A DNA stretch of 64,000 nucleotides from Rheum nobile. Lineage: Eukaryota > Streptophyta > Magnoliopsida > Caryophyllales > Polygonaceae. A model generated the notes under the pieces. The model was given only the letters and a program-made list of their open reading frames with translations, made no database searches and was not told the DNA's origin. The DNA is taken from assembly GCA_027886185.1 (NCBI GenBank), contig WOAB01000864.1, positions 3,534,001 to 3,598,000 on the forward strand, in the 5' to 3' direction. Numbering within the stretch: the first letter of the stretch is position 1; each line of letters begins with the position of its first letter. Position numbers and translations under genes: made by a program. Positions 10,367-22,118 of this stretch are shown piece by piece.

Positions 10367-13323
10367 CCCTCCCCCACTTGGCTGTGAAGCGTCCCCGCTT
10401 CACCATCGTTGAACTTGTGCTCGACATTCCTTTGTAAGTGCTCCCACGCGAGGATTCCGGTGTCGAACACGAATCTTGTGCCATCTCGTGGCGGATAGGC
10501 ACCAAACACCCAACGGAGTATGTGTTGAAGGCGACACAAAGGGGGTGGCATGTATGGTGGTTTTGCTGGCAAATCCGCCGTGAACTCTGCTGGAAACGAG
10601 AAGACAGGTTGGGGAAAATACGTGGCGAGGAGGTAGTTGTGCAGGACAGTAGATGGCACCTTGCTGTTCAAACGGGCGATGAAGGCCCTAGGTCTGGCGA
10701 GAAGCACCTGGTGAGCACAACGGTCCTACAACACAGTGTTCGGAGGCACGTACCCCTTGTCTCGGCAACGCGTGGTATCCTGGGGTGCGTCATGGTTTGA
10801 GACGAGTGGTGGCCTCAATGAAGAATCTCCGTGATCTGAGGTGGGTGGCTTTGGTATTGACGCGATTGTAAGAGCTTTCTGGCGATCACGCTCAACCTGG
10901 TCCTGCAAGACCTCATAGGGAGACATTGGATGCAAGGTGACACGCTTCCCATGGTAATTGAACACATAAGTGTTCAAATAGATATCATAGAGCACACGCA
11001 TGTCGAAATACCATGGGCGCCCAAGCAAAATATGGGTGGCGTCCATTTCGATGACATCACAAAGTATAGAATCACAGTATTGCCCTATGGAAAAAGAAAT
11101 TAAGCATTGGTGAGATACGGTGTCACCTGGACTTGAAGAAATCCATTTGGGGGAATAAGGTTGGGGATGAGGCATCATGGGTAACTTGAAGTTTGACACG
11201 ACCTTCTCATTGACAATGTTAGCACATGATCCTCCATCAACAATGACACTCAAGGAAGCTGTTTGGACGAGAGCTCTTGTGTGGATCAAGTTTTCGCGTT
11301 GATCATGTAGGGCCGCTTCCTTGACCGTGAGTAGATGCCTAGTCATCAAGCTTAATGGTGTGCCCGCGTTTAGAGCAGCTGGTACGCAGTCATAGGCGTC
11401 GTTCTCCTCGTCGGTGCCTTCAGCAATCGCGTTAAGGGTGGCCTCCTCGTCGTCACAAGACTCATAGCCGGTGGCGGCGGAGAACAACACCTTGCGTGCA
11501 TTAGGGCAATCTTTCTTGTAGTGGCCTCGCCCACCACATTTGTAACACTCCAGGTCGCGCGTGCGATCTGTGCCCACTGGAGCTTGGCTGGTCGCGGTCT
11601 GGCGCGGCGCGGTGTTTGGCGTCGACGGCTTCGCGTGGGGAGCTTGTCCGGACGCAGCTATGGGAGACACACTAGGGCGAACAGTAGTAGAAGAGAAACC
11701 ACTAGGGATAGAAGCATACCTGGATTGGCCACTTGGAAAAGTGTAAGACTTTCGGCGAGAGATTTGTGCATGAATTTTCATCGCCGTGTGGGTGAGTGTG
11801 TTCAAGTCTTTGATGGGCAAAATCTCGAGTTGATCATGGATGTTGGTGTTCAAGCCACTCAAGAATTTGGTCCTCAAAGTTGATGGTGCAACGGAGATGT
11901 TGGCCTTGTAATACATGTCTTCAAGCTTGGAAAAGAACTCGAGTGGAGTCATCGATCCTTGGCGAGCCATGGCAATCTCCAATCTCATTTGATTCCTGTA
12001 GTCTGGAGGCACGTATTTCTTGGTCATCACGTAGACTAGTTGATGCCATTCTGTGACTCTGGTCCTGTGGCGACACACGCAGTCATCCTCAAATCTATGC
12101 CACCAAACGCAGACAGCTCCTCGGAAGTTAAGCGTCGCAGCGTCGACATGCTCCTCAGGTGGCACTGGACAATATATAAGTGTGTACTCCGTAGCCTACA
12201 CCCAGTCAAGAAAAACAGAGGGGTTATATTCACTGTGAAAATGCTCGATTTTTACCTTAACTTGGTGTCGCTGGTATCGAGGCCGGTCATGTGCTTGGTT
12301 GAACGCGTTGTTTGGTACGGCATCATAGAGTGGGTTCTCGAAGGCACGCAATCCATGTGGTCTATCGCGTCTAACCTGGTGTCTATCGCATTGTGGGTGA
12401 TCGTCGCGGACATACTCATCCCTGGGCACATAGGCGTCATCACGTTGACGTCCTCGTGGTTGGGCATCGTAGTTGTCGCAGCAAATGTCTCTCTGCAAAA
12501 CATCGCGGCGCTCGCCGCCAATGTCTCGAACGCGTGCTCCTTGGGGCTGGAGACGCGGTGGATGTATCCAATCCGAATGGTGATCCTGCAATTCAAGTGG
12601 ATCTCCAAGAGGGGGGTGAAAAAAATTAGGGTAGACCATACCTGATTCCTCGATCTCTTCGTCGTCATATTCGTCGAAGTCGTCTTGGACGTTGGGTGTG
12701 ATCGACGCATAGCCATCAGATCCGTAACGCGGTGTTCGAACACTCTGGTGTCGAAGGTGATCGCGTACATCATGGCTCCTTGGTTGTGTAGGTGTGGGCC
12801 TATAGTGATCATCGCATCGTGTAGGTCCATTGTCGCGGCGGCTTGGTCTTCTCGGCGTCGCGTCAGCTTGGGCGGCGTGACGACATCGGCCATCGCGTGG
12901 TGTGGAGTCTGGCACACGGCGCTGGGTTCCCCGAGAGGCATACCTATCATCAAAGTTGTAAGGGTCAGAGTACTCACCGCGAGAGTCATCGGCGTCGCGG
13001 TCGGAGCCAGTGTCGTAGCCAGCGGGTGTGGGTTTGGGCACGTAGCGATCCGTCTTGGGAACGAAGCCTTGGCGGCTCTCAATGACACTCTGCATTCTGT
13101 TGAGTTATGGTTGATGTTGAGAAGTGGACGGCATAACTCCCTTGCCTTTGTCCACTCGTGTATTCGATGGGACCGCGTCGGTTGCTCCAATTGGAGGCGG
13201 CGCGTCCATATCACTAGGGGGTGTTGGAGTTGGCACAATGGGTTCCACTTGTTGGTTGGCTCTCAGAGTCGCGACCTCTTGTCTAAGCGCCTGGATCAAG
13301 ATTTGATCTTCGGACAACTCCAT
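10180..13323 (-). pseudogene. gag-PR: B1 gag-protease polyprotein with three in-frame stops
   Basis: One frame of about 1,048 codons runs from ATG 13323 to 10180, broken only by TAA at 13105, TAG at 12196 and TAG at 10726. All three are compatible with glutamine codons changed by C to T, and sister copies keep glutamine at the last one. Order: an N-terminal helix, a long Asp/Arg/His-rich linker, a capsid-type domain (about 12240-11800), a CCHC zinc knuckle CYKCGGRGHYKKDC (about 11550-11508), then a retropepsin-like domain with VDGGSCANIV and LLGRPW (about 11250-11010). The frame then goes straight into a unique tail that crosses the polypurine tract into LTR1. RT, RNase H and integrase are absent. 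Confidence 0.85.
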
Positions 13324-14266
13324 GATGGTTGGGCTTGTGGTGGTTGGTCTCGAGGTAGACCCAACGGCTGGGGTTATGGGTTGGTAGTGTTATCTTCGCG
13401 GTCGTCTACACTGTGTCCAATCGCCATGGTACCTATAACAAGATGACCAGACATGGAAGTAAAAACGAACCAAAAGACAACAAAGAACAACAACCAAGCA
13501 AATCACTAGTCAAGTTACAAATTTCACGTAGGTAGGGCTTGTTTGGCTTGCCGTGAGGGCGGCTAGGCTTGAATAAGAGATGGTGTATCAAGCAAGTTGC
13601 AATCAAACAAACAAGAACAAATTGAAACCCTAAAACAAACGTAAACAAAGCAACCTAATTAGCAAGAAAGTATCTTCTAAGAAGCTTGACCTAGACGGTG
13701 GAGAGGTTGAGAAGATGAGCTTAGACCGAGAGTAGGTTAGGGTTGCCTTATTTTGGCTTTTCCTAACTTTGGAAACTTTTTTTTTGGAAATATCTTTTCG
13801 ATATCTTTTTTTTTTTTAATATCCGAGATCTTATCTTTTGATCTTTTCGGATTTGCAAAAGGAAACAAAAATAAATTCGGTCTAAGTAACAAGAAAATCA
13901 CAAGTGTGATCGTAGAGATAAGAGAGAGAAGATAAGATTTGATGATATCTTATATTAGAAAATTCGGTTAACAACCTAAAAAGCAAGATCTAGCAAACAA
14001 GGAAACTCTATCCACGCATGAAATAAGGAAACAAATTATTCTAGCATGCAAGATAACAAAATTACCTAACACACCAAAACTTGGGGAACAAGAAAAAAAT
14101 TTCGGCCAAGGTGGGACCTTGTAGAAACCGAAAGGTGAGCAAAGATTTGATTTTTATGGTTTTTCTCTTCTTTTCTCGCGAGATGATGCAAAAGCAAACG
14201 AATGGAGTTAGGAATAAAAAATCGTGAACAATATGTAAGCTTGAGTTCGTGACTTACAAGAATGTT
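13324..14266 (-). other. B1 5' leader (no gene)
   Basis: About 940 bp between the primer site and the gag start. It contains long T and A tracts (for example 13777-13818) and no convincing reading frame. Part of it (about 14018-14266) recurs in the deleted internal 2 (27342-27588) and its duplicate. Confidence 0.6.
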
Positions 14267-14280
14267 GGGCTCTGATGCCA
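14267..14280 (-). other. Primer binding site of B1 (initiator tRNA-Met type)
   Basis: The plus strand gggctctgatgcca is the complement of TGGCATCAGAGCCC, one base from the standard plant initiator-Met site. It is two bases from the LTR2 edge. Confidence 0.7.
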
Positions 14281-14282
14281 GT

Positions 14283-14778
14283 TGATGTGTCCTTGCCTCC
14301 GATGACAAGCCAGATTGTCAAAGGTGACGCCTTTGGATCTAGTCTTGGTTGGGAAGTCACTCGATGTTGTGATTCTGTTGTGGAACACGATGTTGGGGAT
14401 GATCGCGAGCGGAAGAACACGATGAATGGAGTTGTTGACGTCGGCGACTGGTAAGACGATGGCGACAATAAGGACTCGGTGGTGATGGAAGCGATTTGAT
14501 GGGAGAAGAGTTAGCGGTGGCGGAAGCGATTTGGTGAAGGATATAAGGCTTGAAAAGACAAGTCTTTGGGGTGTCGTAGCATCGACTGTGGATGAAAGAG
14601 ATGCGAAGATAGACTTTGCTTGAGAAGATCAAGCATTTGCCGTAGCGTCGACAGCGGAGGGAATGGGGATGAGAGGGATATCGGTGACGTCCGATCAAGG
14701 GAAGGAGGAATTAACACTCTACTTGAAACCTTGAACTTTAACTTGAATGTAAGAAATAACAAGTACATAGGAGGCTTT
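14283..14778 (-). repeat. B LTR2, first part (interrupted by element C)
   Basis: The LTR starts tgatgtgtcc at 14283 and is split at gcttt (14774-14778). It resumes at 26116 with a second gcttt. The break falls inside the ctttaaatagcc TATA-like stretch of the B LTR. Confidence 0.85.
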
Positions 14779-16031
14779 TGATAACGTATTTTCAGTCGTG
14801 CGCGCTATCAAAGTAATCCTAATATGCAACTAGAGTATAGCATGCAAGTAAGGAGTCGAACCCAAGGGAATCAACACGTCAATTTCTATGTAATTACTAA
14901 TTTATCAACTTTAAAGAACAAATGGGGGGAGATTGGTTTTCTACTAAGACTAAACAAATGAAATAACACCAAAATCAAGCTTAAGAAAATAAGAAGAAAG
15001 GGAGTTTCACCTAGCAATTTTCCACACAGAAGTTAACCAAATTGATCATTGATTCCTCTCATGTTCATATTCACCCTTTTGATTTGTTCCTCTTCTGATC
15101 TTATTTATATTAACAAGCCAACCGGACTTGCTAACACTTACTAATTGATAACCTAGAAGACCTTCTAAGTTGGTTCAATCAGTAGCATAAAGCGTAAGAT
15201 TAACGGATTGCATGCAAAGACTCAACACTGCAAGTATGACATGCAAATCAATTTCCTTTTCACAATTGAATTCAGTTTACCAATTTCATGCAATTGTGAT
15301 TGCTATAAGCGATTAGGGATTCCACCGTATATCCCAATTCTAGCAATTAGATAACTATAGATTTAAACCAGGAGATCAATCTAGTCAAAAATATAGAAAT
15401 CTGAAATATGCTCAAGGAAATTAATATCAAATCCAACAAGGGATGAACAAGAGAAATGAACCTTACAACCGAGTTAACTTTGTGCTTCCACGCTAGGCAA
15501 AATAGGAAATTAGTTCTGGTTCATGTTCTTCACACACAATTCAAATCCAAAAGAGATAAGAAAAACTAAGTGTTCTTGAGAGAAAAGAAAGGAAAAATTC
15601 AAGTAAGAGGCTAGGTCTGGACGGCCCTCAAACCCTCATCCGAGCCCCATAAATACCTAGATTAATTAAACAAAACGAAACAGCCAAGCAGTTCGAGAAA
15701 ATCGGAAGTTGTTCAATCGCTCAGAAAACCGCGACCAACCGCGGGTGGTAGCGATCGCGGTTTGTGCTCCCCAAGGTTCTGCTAGAAATCTGTTAACCGC
15801 TGGTCGCCATTAGTCGCGTCAGCTCGCGGTTTTCTCTCCAACAACTTATGTCTTTTGATCACCAGCTCTCCTACATGGCTTCGGGCTCCGTCTTCAACTC
15901 GTAAGTGCTTCCAAAAACATCCACAATGCAGCTCCGCACCTCAAACACCAACTTACCTCCAAAACCCCGCCAAAGTCTCCTATAAATGTGCTAATAATCC
16001 CTAACTACGCCATACAAAATACGGCGTATCA
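14779..16031 (-). repeat. 3' LTR of element C
   Basis: The 1,253-bp LTR runs from TGATAACG to GGCGTATCA on the plus strand. Two foldback modules lie at 15726-15763 and 15795-15833, about 200-305 bp from the LTR start as read on the minus strand. An AT-rich TATA-like stretch (cataaatacctag) lies near 15648-15660. The polypurine tract follows at 16032. Confidence 0.92.
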
Positions 16032-16046
16032 AACTCCCCCAAACTT
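16032..16046 (-). other. Polypurine tract of element C
   Basis: The plus strand aactcccccaaactt is the complement of AAGTTTGGGGGAGTT, directly beside the 3' LTR, as expected for the plus-strand primer of reverse transcription. Confidence 0.85.
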
Positions 16047-16668
16047 AGACCTTACTCGTCTCGAGTAACTAAAGAAAAGCTACCCTCACCAATATATGCA
16101 ATCCAGGTCTCAGGAAGTATGACGAACCTTGATAGAGATTACAACAACTCAACAATAAACATTCCAACCAAATCAACAACCAAATAGAGCAATGCGAAAG
16201 ACAATAAAAAAGAACCCAACTACACCTTATCCCTCCAAGTGGTGGCCTACCCGAATCCTCTTATACTCCGTCCACTTATGTCACCACGCCAAGCTAGAAA
16301 GTCCTAGATCACTCACACTCATTTTGCTTAGGCGCCCTTTCGGGTTTTCACCTAACCACTCATTTTTATTTTATTTTTTTTATAGATGGGCTCACCAATC
16401 TCGCATCACTCCAAGACTCATTTTTGCCTCAATCTAGTGTTGAGCGAGTCACCTTCTTTTTGCCTATGCGGCCCTTTCGGGTTTTCCGCATATCCAAGGA
16501 TTTATATATGCCTTTTTCCATTTTTCTGGCTTTTTTTTTTAAAGAAAATGCAATGCAATGAGATATGTACAATGTAAAGTATTATCCCCTCCCCCATACT
16601 TGAATGACGCATTGTCCTCAATGTGATACAAAAAGGACCTGAAATGATTAGGGAAGGAAGACAAAGAC
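16047..16668 (-). other. Element C 3' untranslated stretch (no gene)
   Basis: I see no convincing gene. A short repeat, gccctttcgggttttc, occurs twice (about 16331 and 16471), and T-rich tracts follow each copy. Confidence 0.5.
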
Positions 16669-17883
16669 TCACTGTGGTGGTGGATAGTAGGGGCCAGCAC
16701 CCCTGAAGTACTCCTCTTGTGCTCTCCTCATTGCAGCAATGTCTTGCTGCATCTCCTCCTGGGTAGTCTGCACCTCTCTCATGCTACGCCCAAAATCAGA
16801 GAACTGGGCATACATACCCTCTTGCCTCAGCGACATACGGGCAAGCTGTGCAACCATGTCACCCCTCCAATCAGATTCCTCATAAGAGGATCCAGCGTAT
16901 CCTCTGGAAGGGCCTGCCTCATCACTCATGGGGGCATGAACAGGCTCAACATGCTCCTCCTGCTTATCCTACATCTCCTCATCATCCTGACCTGGCTCAT
17001 CGGCCCCAGGTGGATCTGATGGCAACATGAAATCCCGGTAGCGCGGACCAAACGACATCGGTCGCGGCAACCTCATCCTGTGAACTCTTCCTGCCAGGGA
17101 GAGCCATGTGTATCCTCGAGTAGAATTTCCCTCCAAAAGATGTGCACGCCTCAATGTCTCCAAATCATAGACATGTGAACCAGTCAAGGGCGCAGGAAAC
17201 TCGTCAGCCCCGATACAAGCCCTAGCAATGAGGGTGATCATGCCCCCCATAGAAATCTTTCAAGCTGATCTCGTCTTGTGCTTGAGGCAGCTGTAGATGA
17301 ATAACTCGACCCAATCCGGAATGACGGTACTCCTCGGGATTAAGCACCATAGAGTGGAGAAATCCATTGCTGAGATCTTGTTGACCTCGCCCTGACCAAA
17401 GAACGTCATGGCGAGAACCTTATGAGCGAGCCTCAGCGGAGGATGAGTGAGCTTGTAATTGTACTCACTACGAGATGGCTCAAGCTCTTGCCCTGTTGCT
17501 GGGCGCCAGAAATTAAAATGACTCTGGATTGGGTCACTCCAATTTTTGGTACACTCAGCTATGACACCAAAAATAGCTTTCAAGCTGGCGTAACTCAGTT
17601 TGTATTCCTTCCCCATCAAATGAAATCGGATAGATTCATCATCAATGTTATCAACAATCGAGCACAGAAAATCATATGTGATCTCCCGATAGGTAGGAGC
17701 ATTCCTACTCATGAATTCTCCCAATCCACCATGGGCAAGCAGCTGTAATGAACACTCTTCTAACCCGAGGACTCGCAAAGCATGAACATCAAAGAATTTT
17801 GTGACTAAAATCGGCTTGCTAGTGAGGGTGTCCCTAACAGCTCGTTCTCGGGTGCTCAAACTCTTGCGTACTCCTCTAACCAT
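16669..17883 (-). pseudogene. Element C third ORF (Athila ORF-type, env position), two stops
   Basis: From ATG 17883 one frame of about 405 codons runs to 16669, interrupted by TGA at 17260 and TAG near 16969. All three segments share one phase. The first part (VRGVRKSLSTRE, then FMSRNAPTYREITYDF, then LKAIFGVIAECTKNW) resembles the plant Athila ORF-1 family of unknown function. The C-terminal segment is predicted helical and polar and ends in a proline-rich tail. It occupies the place downstream of pol where Athila elements carry an env-like gene, but I see no clear signal peptide or membrane segment, so calling it an envelope protein is not supported here. The leader upstream (17884-18662) holds three foldback modules. 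Confidence 0.7.
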
Positions 17884-18662
17884 GATGACTACGATAATAA
17901 TGCGAGAGAAGGATAAAGAGCAACTCACAACTGTTGTCTGCGGAGGAAAACCGCGAGTGGACGCGAGGAACAACGATCGCGATTTTTGGCTTGAAGTTTC
18001 TATAGACAAACGACGGGCTGACGCGATCGCGGTTGGTCGCGATCTGGGCCTGGTTCTGCTTGCGGGGAGTCGCCGGTCTCCGTGAAGGTTAGCTTGGAGC
18101 GCTCGCCGGTGGTCACGGTGGATTATAAGCTCGGTGGAGGCAAGGTGAAATGAATCGTTTGTGGGAGGGGTTTTTGTGAGAAGGGTTTTTTTTTGGAGAG
18201 TTTGGCGGCTGGGAATTTGAAGTGGGAGAGTGAAGGATGAGGTTTGGGGTATGTGGGAAATGGAAGTTTGATGTTGTTTTGGGTGGAGATGGAGGTTGTG
18301 GGAGATGGAGGATTTATGGAAGAAATGGAGGTTTTGGAGAATGGAGGTAGGGTTTGGAGGAAGAAGGAGGTGAATTTGGGGATTTTGTGGATTTTGAGAA
18401 TCGTGGTTTTTTTTTTTTGGGTGGAAGGACGGACTTACAGTGGGGAAACCCGCGACCGGAAGCGATCGCGTGAGGTCGCGGTTTTGGCTGCAGACTACAG
18501 CTGAACCTGCGCTTCGGGCATCCTTCCCTAACCACAAACACACTAAAATGGCAGTTAAAATATACAAAAATATTCAAAAAGAATTAAAGCATCACAAACC
18601 TCGGGTTGCCTCCCGAGAAGCGCCTTTTTTTTTCGTCGTGGCTGGACTCAATGGTGCTAAAC
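17884..18662 (-). other. Element C spacer between pol and the third ORF
   Basis: About 780 bp without a supported gene, although a frame stays open through it on the minus strand. It holds three foldback modules (17947-17976 imperfect, 18006-18044, 18446-18485) and a purine-rich plus strand (18110-18420). Confidence 0.55.
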
Positions 18663-21600
18663 TCAAACCTCGGTTTTGGGCACCTCCAAACGTGCCTCCT
18701 CAAGAATTCCATTGTTGAAGCCCTCATGATACGGCTTTAGACGCTGTCCGTTTACCTTGAAAACCTTGTGTGTCTCCCCATCATATAAATCCACCGCTCC
18801 GTGGGGGAAAACTTGGGCAACGACATACGGTCCCGTCCATCTAGACCGGAGCTTTCCGGGAAATAGTTTTAGTCGTGACTGAAATAAAAGAACTTTATCT
18901 CCGACCTTGAAGTTCTTCCTCAGAATGTTCTTGTCATGCCACGCCTTAGTCTTCTCCTTATAGATGACGGCGTTGTCATATGACTCAAGACGGAGCTCTT
19001 CCAACTCATGCAGCTGTAACTTCCGAAATTCTCCAACTTCATCAGCCTGCATATTGCACCTTTTCACGGCCCAAAATGCCTTGTGCTCAAGCTCCACTGG
19101 AAGGTGACAACCTTTTCCAAAAACCAATCTGTATGGTGACATCCCAATAGGAGTTTTGTAAGCTGTTCGATAAGCCCACAGTGCATCATCTAACCTCAAA
19201 CTCCAATCTTTTCTATTGGGCCCGACAGTTTTCTCCAAGATCGTCTTGATCTCTCTATTGGACACTTCAGCTTGTCCATTCGTCTGTGGGTGGTAGGCTG
19301 TAGAGATTCTCTGGGTGACATGGTATTTCTTCAACAGAGCACTCACGGTCTTGTTACAAAAGTGAGTGCCCCTATCACTTATTATAGCCTTCGGGATACC
19401 AAAACGAGCAAAAATGTTCTCCTTCAAAAAACCTGCTACAACTCGCGAATCATCAGTTTTGGTGGGCTTCGCTTCCACCCACTTGGAAACGTAGTCCACC
19501 GCAAGTAAAATGTATAGGTTCCCGTATGAACTAGGGAACGGTCCCATGAAGTCAATACCCCAAACATCGAAAACCTCACAAAAGATGATCGGTGCTTGTG
19601 GCATTTCATTCCTCCGGGACACATTCCCAAGTCGTTGGCATCTATCATAGGTCTTACAAAAGGCGTACACATCCCGGAAGATGTACGGCCAATAAAAACC
19701 TACGTCTAACACTTTTCTAGCTGTTTTGTTAGCCCCGAAATGTCCCCCACATGCATAGGAATGAAAAAAAGTTAAGACCGATTGTACCTCATTATCTGGG
19801 AGACAACGTCGCATGACTTGATCGTTACAGTGCCTCCAAAGATAAGGGTCATCCCATACATAGAATCTGGCATCACTTCGCATCTTGTCCCTTTGGGCCT
19901 TGGAATAGTTGGGTGGAAACTCTCCAATGACGAGAAAGTTCACCATATGAGCATACCATGGCTTAAAAGCTTTAAGTGCAAGAAGCGTCTCCTCTCGAGC
20001 AACATCGGAATTCATATCAAGTTGGAAACCGCGAGGGACCGCGAGCAACGGCGATCGCGGTTTTGTGTCTGTTGTAGAGATGGAATCTGTCTGACATTCT
20101 GGAGAATAACCGCGATCGCTGTAGATCGCGTGGGGTTGCGGTTTTGCTGCTGCAGTAACTCCAAATAAAGTGTCGTCAGGGAAATTTCCCTGAATCTGCA
20201 TTTGCATCTCAGGCTTGTCATCTCCTCCTACCAACCTGCTCAAGTGGTCAGCCACCAAGTTTTCGGCCCCCTTTTTATCTCTAATCTCAATGTCAAACTC
20301 GCTCAACAACAAGATCCACCGAATCAGCCTTGGCTTGGCATCCTTCTTCGTCAATAAGTAACGAAGTGCTGCGTGGTCGGTGTAGACGATTACTTTGGTC
20401 CCAAGAAGGTACTGCCTAAACTTTTCCAAGGCAAACACAATTGCTAGCATCTCCTTTTCGGTGGTAGAGTAGTTCCTTTGTGCTCCGTTCAAAGTCATGG
20501 AGGCATAATGAATCACATGGGACGCCCTTGCTTCCTTCTGTCCAAGAACTGCTCCTACAACAAGATCACTTGCATCACACATGATCTCAAAAGGGCGAGA
20601 CCCATCCGGTGCCTGAATGATAGGGGCGCTAGTAAGACGTGCTTTCAACTCATCAAAGGCCGCTTTGCATTCATTGCTCATCACGAAATCAACCTCCTTC
20701 TTCAGCAACTCACACAAAGGAGATGAAATCTTTGAAAAGTCCTTAATAAACCTGCGATAAAAACCCGCATGGCCTAAAAAGGAACGCACTTCCCGCACGT
20801 TAGTAGGGTAGGGCAATGTCTTAATCACATCAATTTTGGCCTTGTCCACCTCAATGCCTTTAGCTGACACAATATGTCCTAGCACAATTCCCTGTTCAAC
20901 CATGAATTGGCACTTTTCCGAGTTAAGAACCAAGTTGGTTTCAATGCACCGTTTGAGCACTAGAGACAAATGATTCAGGCATGCATCAAAGCTGTCACCG
21001 TGAACAGTGAAGTCATCCATAAACACCTCAATGAAGTTTTCCATATACTCAGAGAAAATACTCATCATACACCGCTGAAATGTCCCGGGTGCGTTACATA
21101 ACCCAAATGGCATCCTTCGATATGCAAAGGTACCAAAGGGGCATGTGAACGTCGTCTTTTCTTGGTCCTCCGGTGCTATGGCAATCTGAAAATACCCTGA
21201 GTATCCATCAAGAAAACAATAGAAAGGGCGTCCGGCAAGTCGCTCAAGCATCTGATCGATAAATGGCAAGGGGAAATGATCCTTTCTGGTTACCGCATTC
21301 AGCTTACGGTAATCTATACATACTCGCCATCCTGTTTGTAACTGGGTGGGGACCAACTCTCCTTGTTGATTCTCCACAATCGAGATACCTCCCTTCTTGG
21401 GCACAACTTGTGTAGGGCTCACCCACTGACTATCAGAAATGGGGAAAATCATACCAGCTTGTAGGAGCTTCAACACCTCCTTCTTCACCACCTCAGTCAT
21501 TGGTGGGTTAAGTCTTCTCTGAGGTTGCCTGATTGGCTTGGGATCTCCTTCTAGTAGAATTATGTGCATACAAGTTGAGGAACTTATCCCTTTGATATCT

Positions 21601-22118
21601 GCAATCGTCCATCCTAAAGCTATCTTGTGCTCCTTAAGCACCGCTATCAACTTCTCCTCGTGTTCTTTGGAAAGACTATTATAGATGATGACCGGCAATG
21701 ATTCCTCTTTCCCGATATACACGTACTTAAGATGCTTGGGCAGCTGCTTCAACTCAACTTCGGGTGCCTGCACAATAGAAGGTAGGAGCTTCTCGCTCGG
21801 CACTATTAGTTCCATGGGGCCACTGCCCAAATAGGTACGAGAATACTTACCTCCAGCATTCAGATGAGCCAAGACTACCTGCATGTTAGTGGATAAAGAC
21901 AATTCTACGTGTGGATCCACTACATCATTATCTATAATAGATTGCAACTCATCACAGCAAGTAATATCAAACACATCTTGAGCTAATGGCTCAATCACAT
22001 CAATGGAACACAAGGAATGATCATCAATGGGATGTTTCATAGCATCATATATGTTGTATTGCACTTTCTCCCCATCAAATTCCATTATAAGTGTTCCACT
22101 ATTCACATCAATTTTTGT
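18663..22118 (-). CDS. pol: Element C Pol: RT, RNase H, integrase (open over 1,147 codons)
   Basis: The frame is uninterrupted from 22118 to 18663. Residue positions are counted from the methionine at 22106. Reverse transcriptase spans about 190-380, with MCIDYRKLN-type and LDGYSGYFQI segments and the catalytic FMDD near 362. RNase H spans about 480-640 (YTDHAALRYLL). A foldback-module-encoded insert comes next. Integrase spans about 740-1060, with an HHCC zinc site (GGHFGANKTARK...CKTYDRC) and the D-D-E core (GIDFMGP, ISDRGTHF, E in NGQAEVSNREIK). The tail lacks a chromodomain, as expected for Athila. A TAA at 22119 separates it from gag-PR in the same frame. Because element A has lysine there, the stop is probably a mutation and not a regulated one. 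Confidence 0.9.
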   Translation of the reverse strand, partial: TKIDVNSGTLIMEFDGEKVQYNIYDAMKHPIDDHSLCSIDVIEPLAQDVFDITCCDELQSIIDNDVVDPHVELSLSTNMQVVLAHLNAGGKYSRTYLGSGPMELIVPSEKLLPSIVQAPEVELKQLPKHLKYVYIGKEESLPVIIYNSLSKEHEEKLIAVLKEHKIALGWTIADIKGISSSTCMHIILLEGDPKPIRQPQRRLNPPMTEVVKKEVLKLLQAGMIFPISDSQWVSPTQVVPKKGGISIVENQQGELVPTQLQTGWRVCIDYRKLNAVTRKDHFPLPFIDQMLERLAGRPFYCFLDGYSGYFQIAIAPEDQEKTTFTCPFGTFAYRRMPFGLCNAPGTFQRCMMSIFSEYMENFIEVFMDDFTVHGDSFDACLNHLSLVLKRCIETNLVLNSEKCQFMVEQGIVLGHIVSAKGIEVDKAKIDVIKTLPYPTNVREVRSFLGHAGFYRRFIKDFSKISSPLCELLKKEVDFVMSNECKAAFDELKARLTSAPIIQAPDGSRPFEIMCDASDLVVGAVLGQKEARASHVIHYASMTLNGAQRNYSTTEKEMLAIVFALEKFRQYLLGTKVIVYTDHAALRYLLTKKDAKPRLIRWILLLSEFDIEIRDKKGAENLVADHLSRLVGGDDKPEMQMQIQGNFPDDTLFGVTAAAKPQPHAIYSDRGYSPECQTDSISTTDTKPRSPLLAVPRGFQLDMNSDVAREETLLALKAFKPWYAHMVNFLVIGEFPPNYSKAQRDKMRSDARFYVWDDPYLWRHCNDQVMRRCLPDNEVQSVLTFFHSYACGGHFGANKTARKVLDVGFYWPYIFRDVYAFCKTYDRCQRLGNVSRRNEMPQAPIIFCEVFDVWGIDFMGPFPSSYGNLYILLAVDYVSKWVEAKPTKTDDSRVVAGFLKENIFARFGIPKAIISDRGTHFCNKTVSALLKKYHVTQRISTAYHPQTNGQAEVSNREIKTILEKTVGPNRKDWSLRLDDALWAYRTAYKTPIGMSPYRLVFGKGCHLPVELEHKAFWAVKRCNMQADEVGEFRKLQLHELEELRLESYDNAVIYKEKTKAWHDKNILRKNFKVGDKVLLFQSRLKLFPGKLRSRWTGPYVVAQVFPHGAVDLYDGETHKVFKVNGQRLKPYHEGFNNGILEEARLEVPKTEV

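Noticed and set aside
12040..13446. Long plus-strand reading frames (up to 253 codons) opposite the B1 gag
   Set aside because: They mirror the Asp/Arg/His-rich gag linker. The minus frame has capsid, zinc-knuckle and protease motifs, the plus frames have none.
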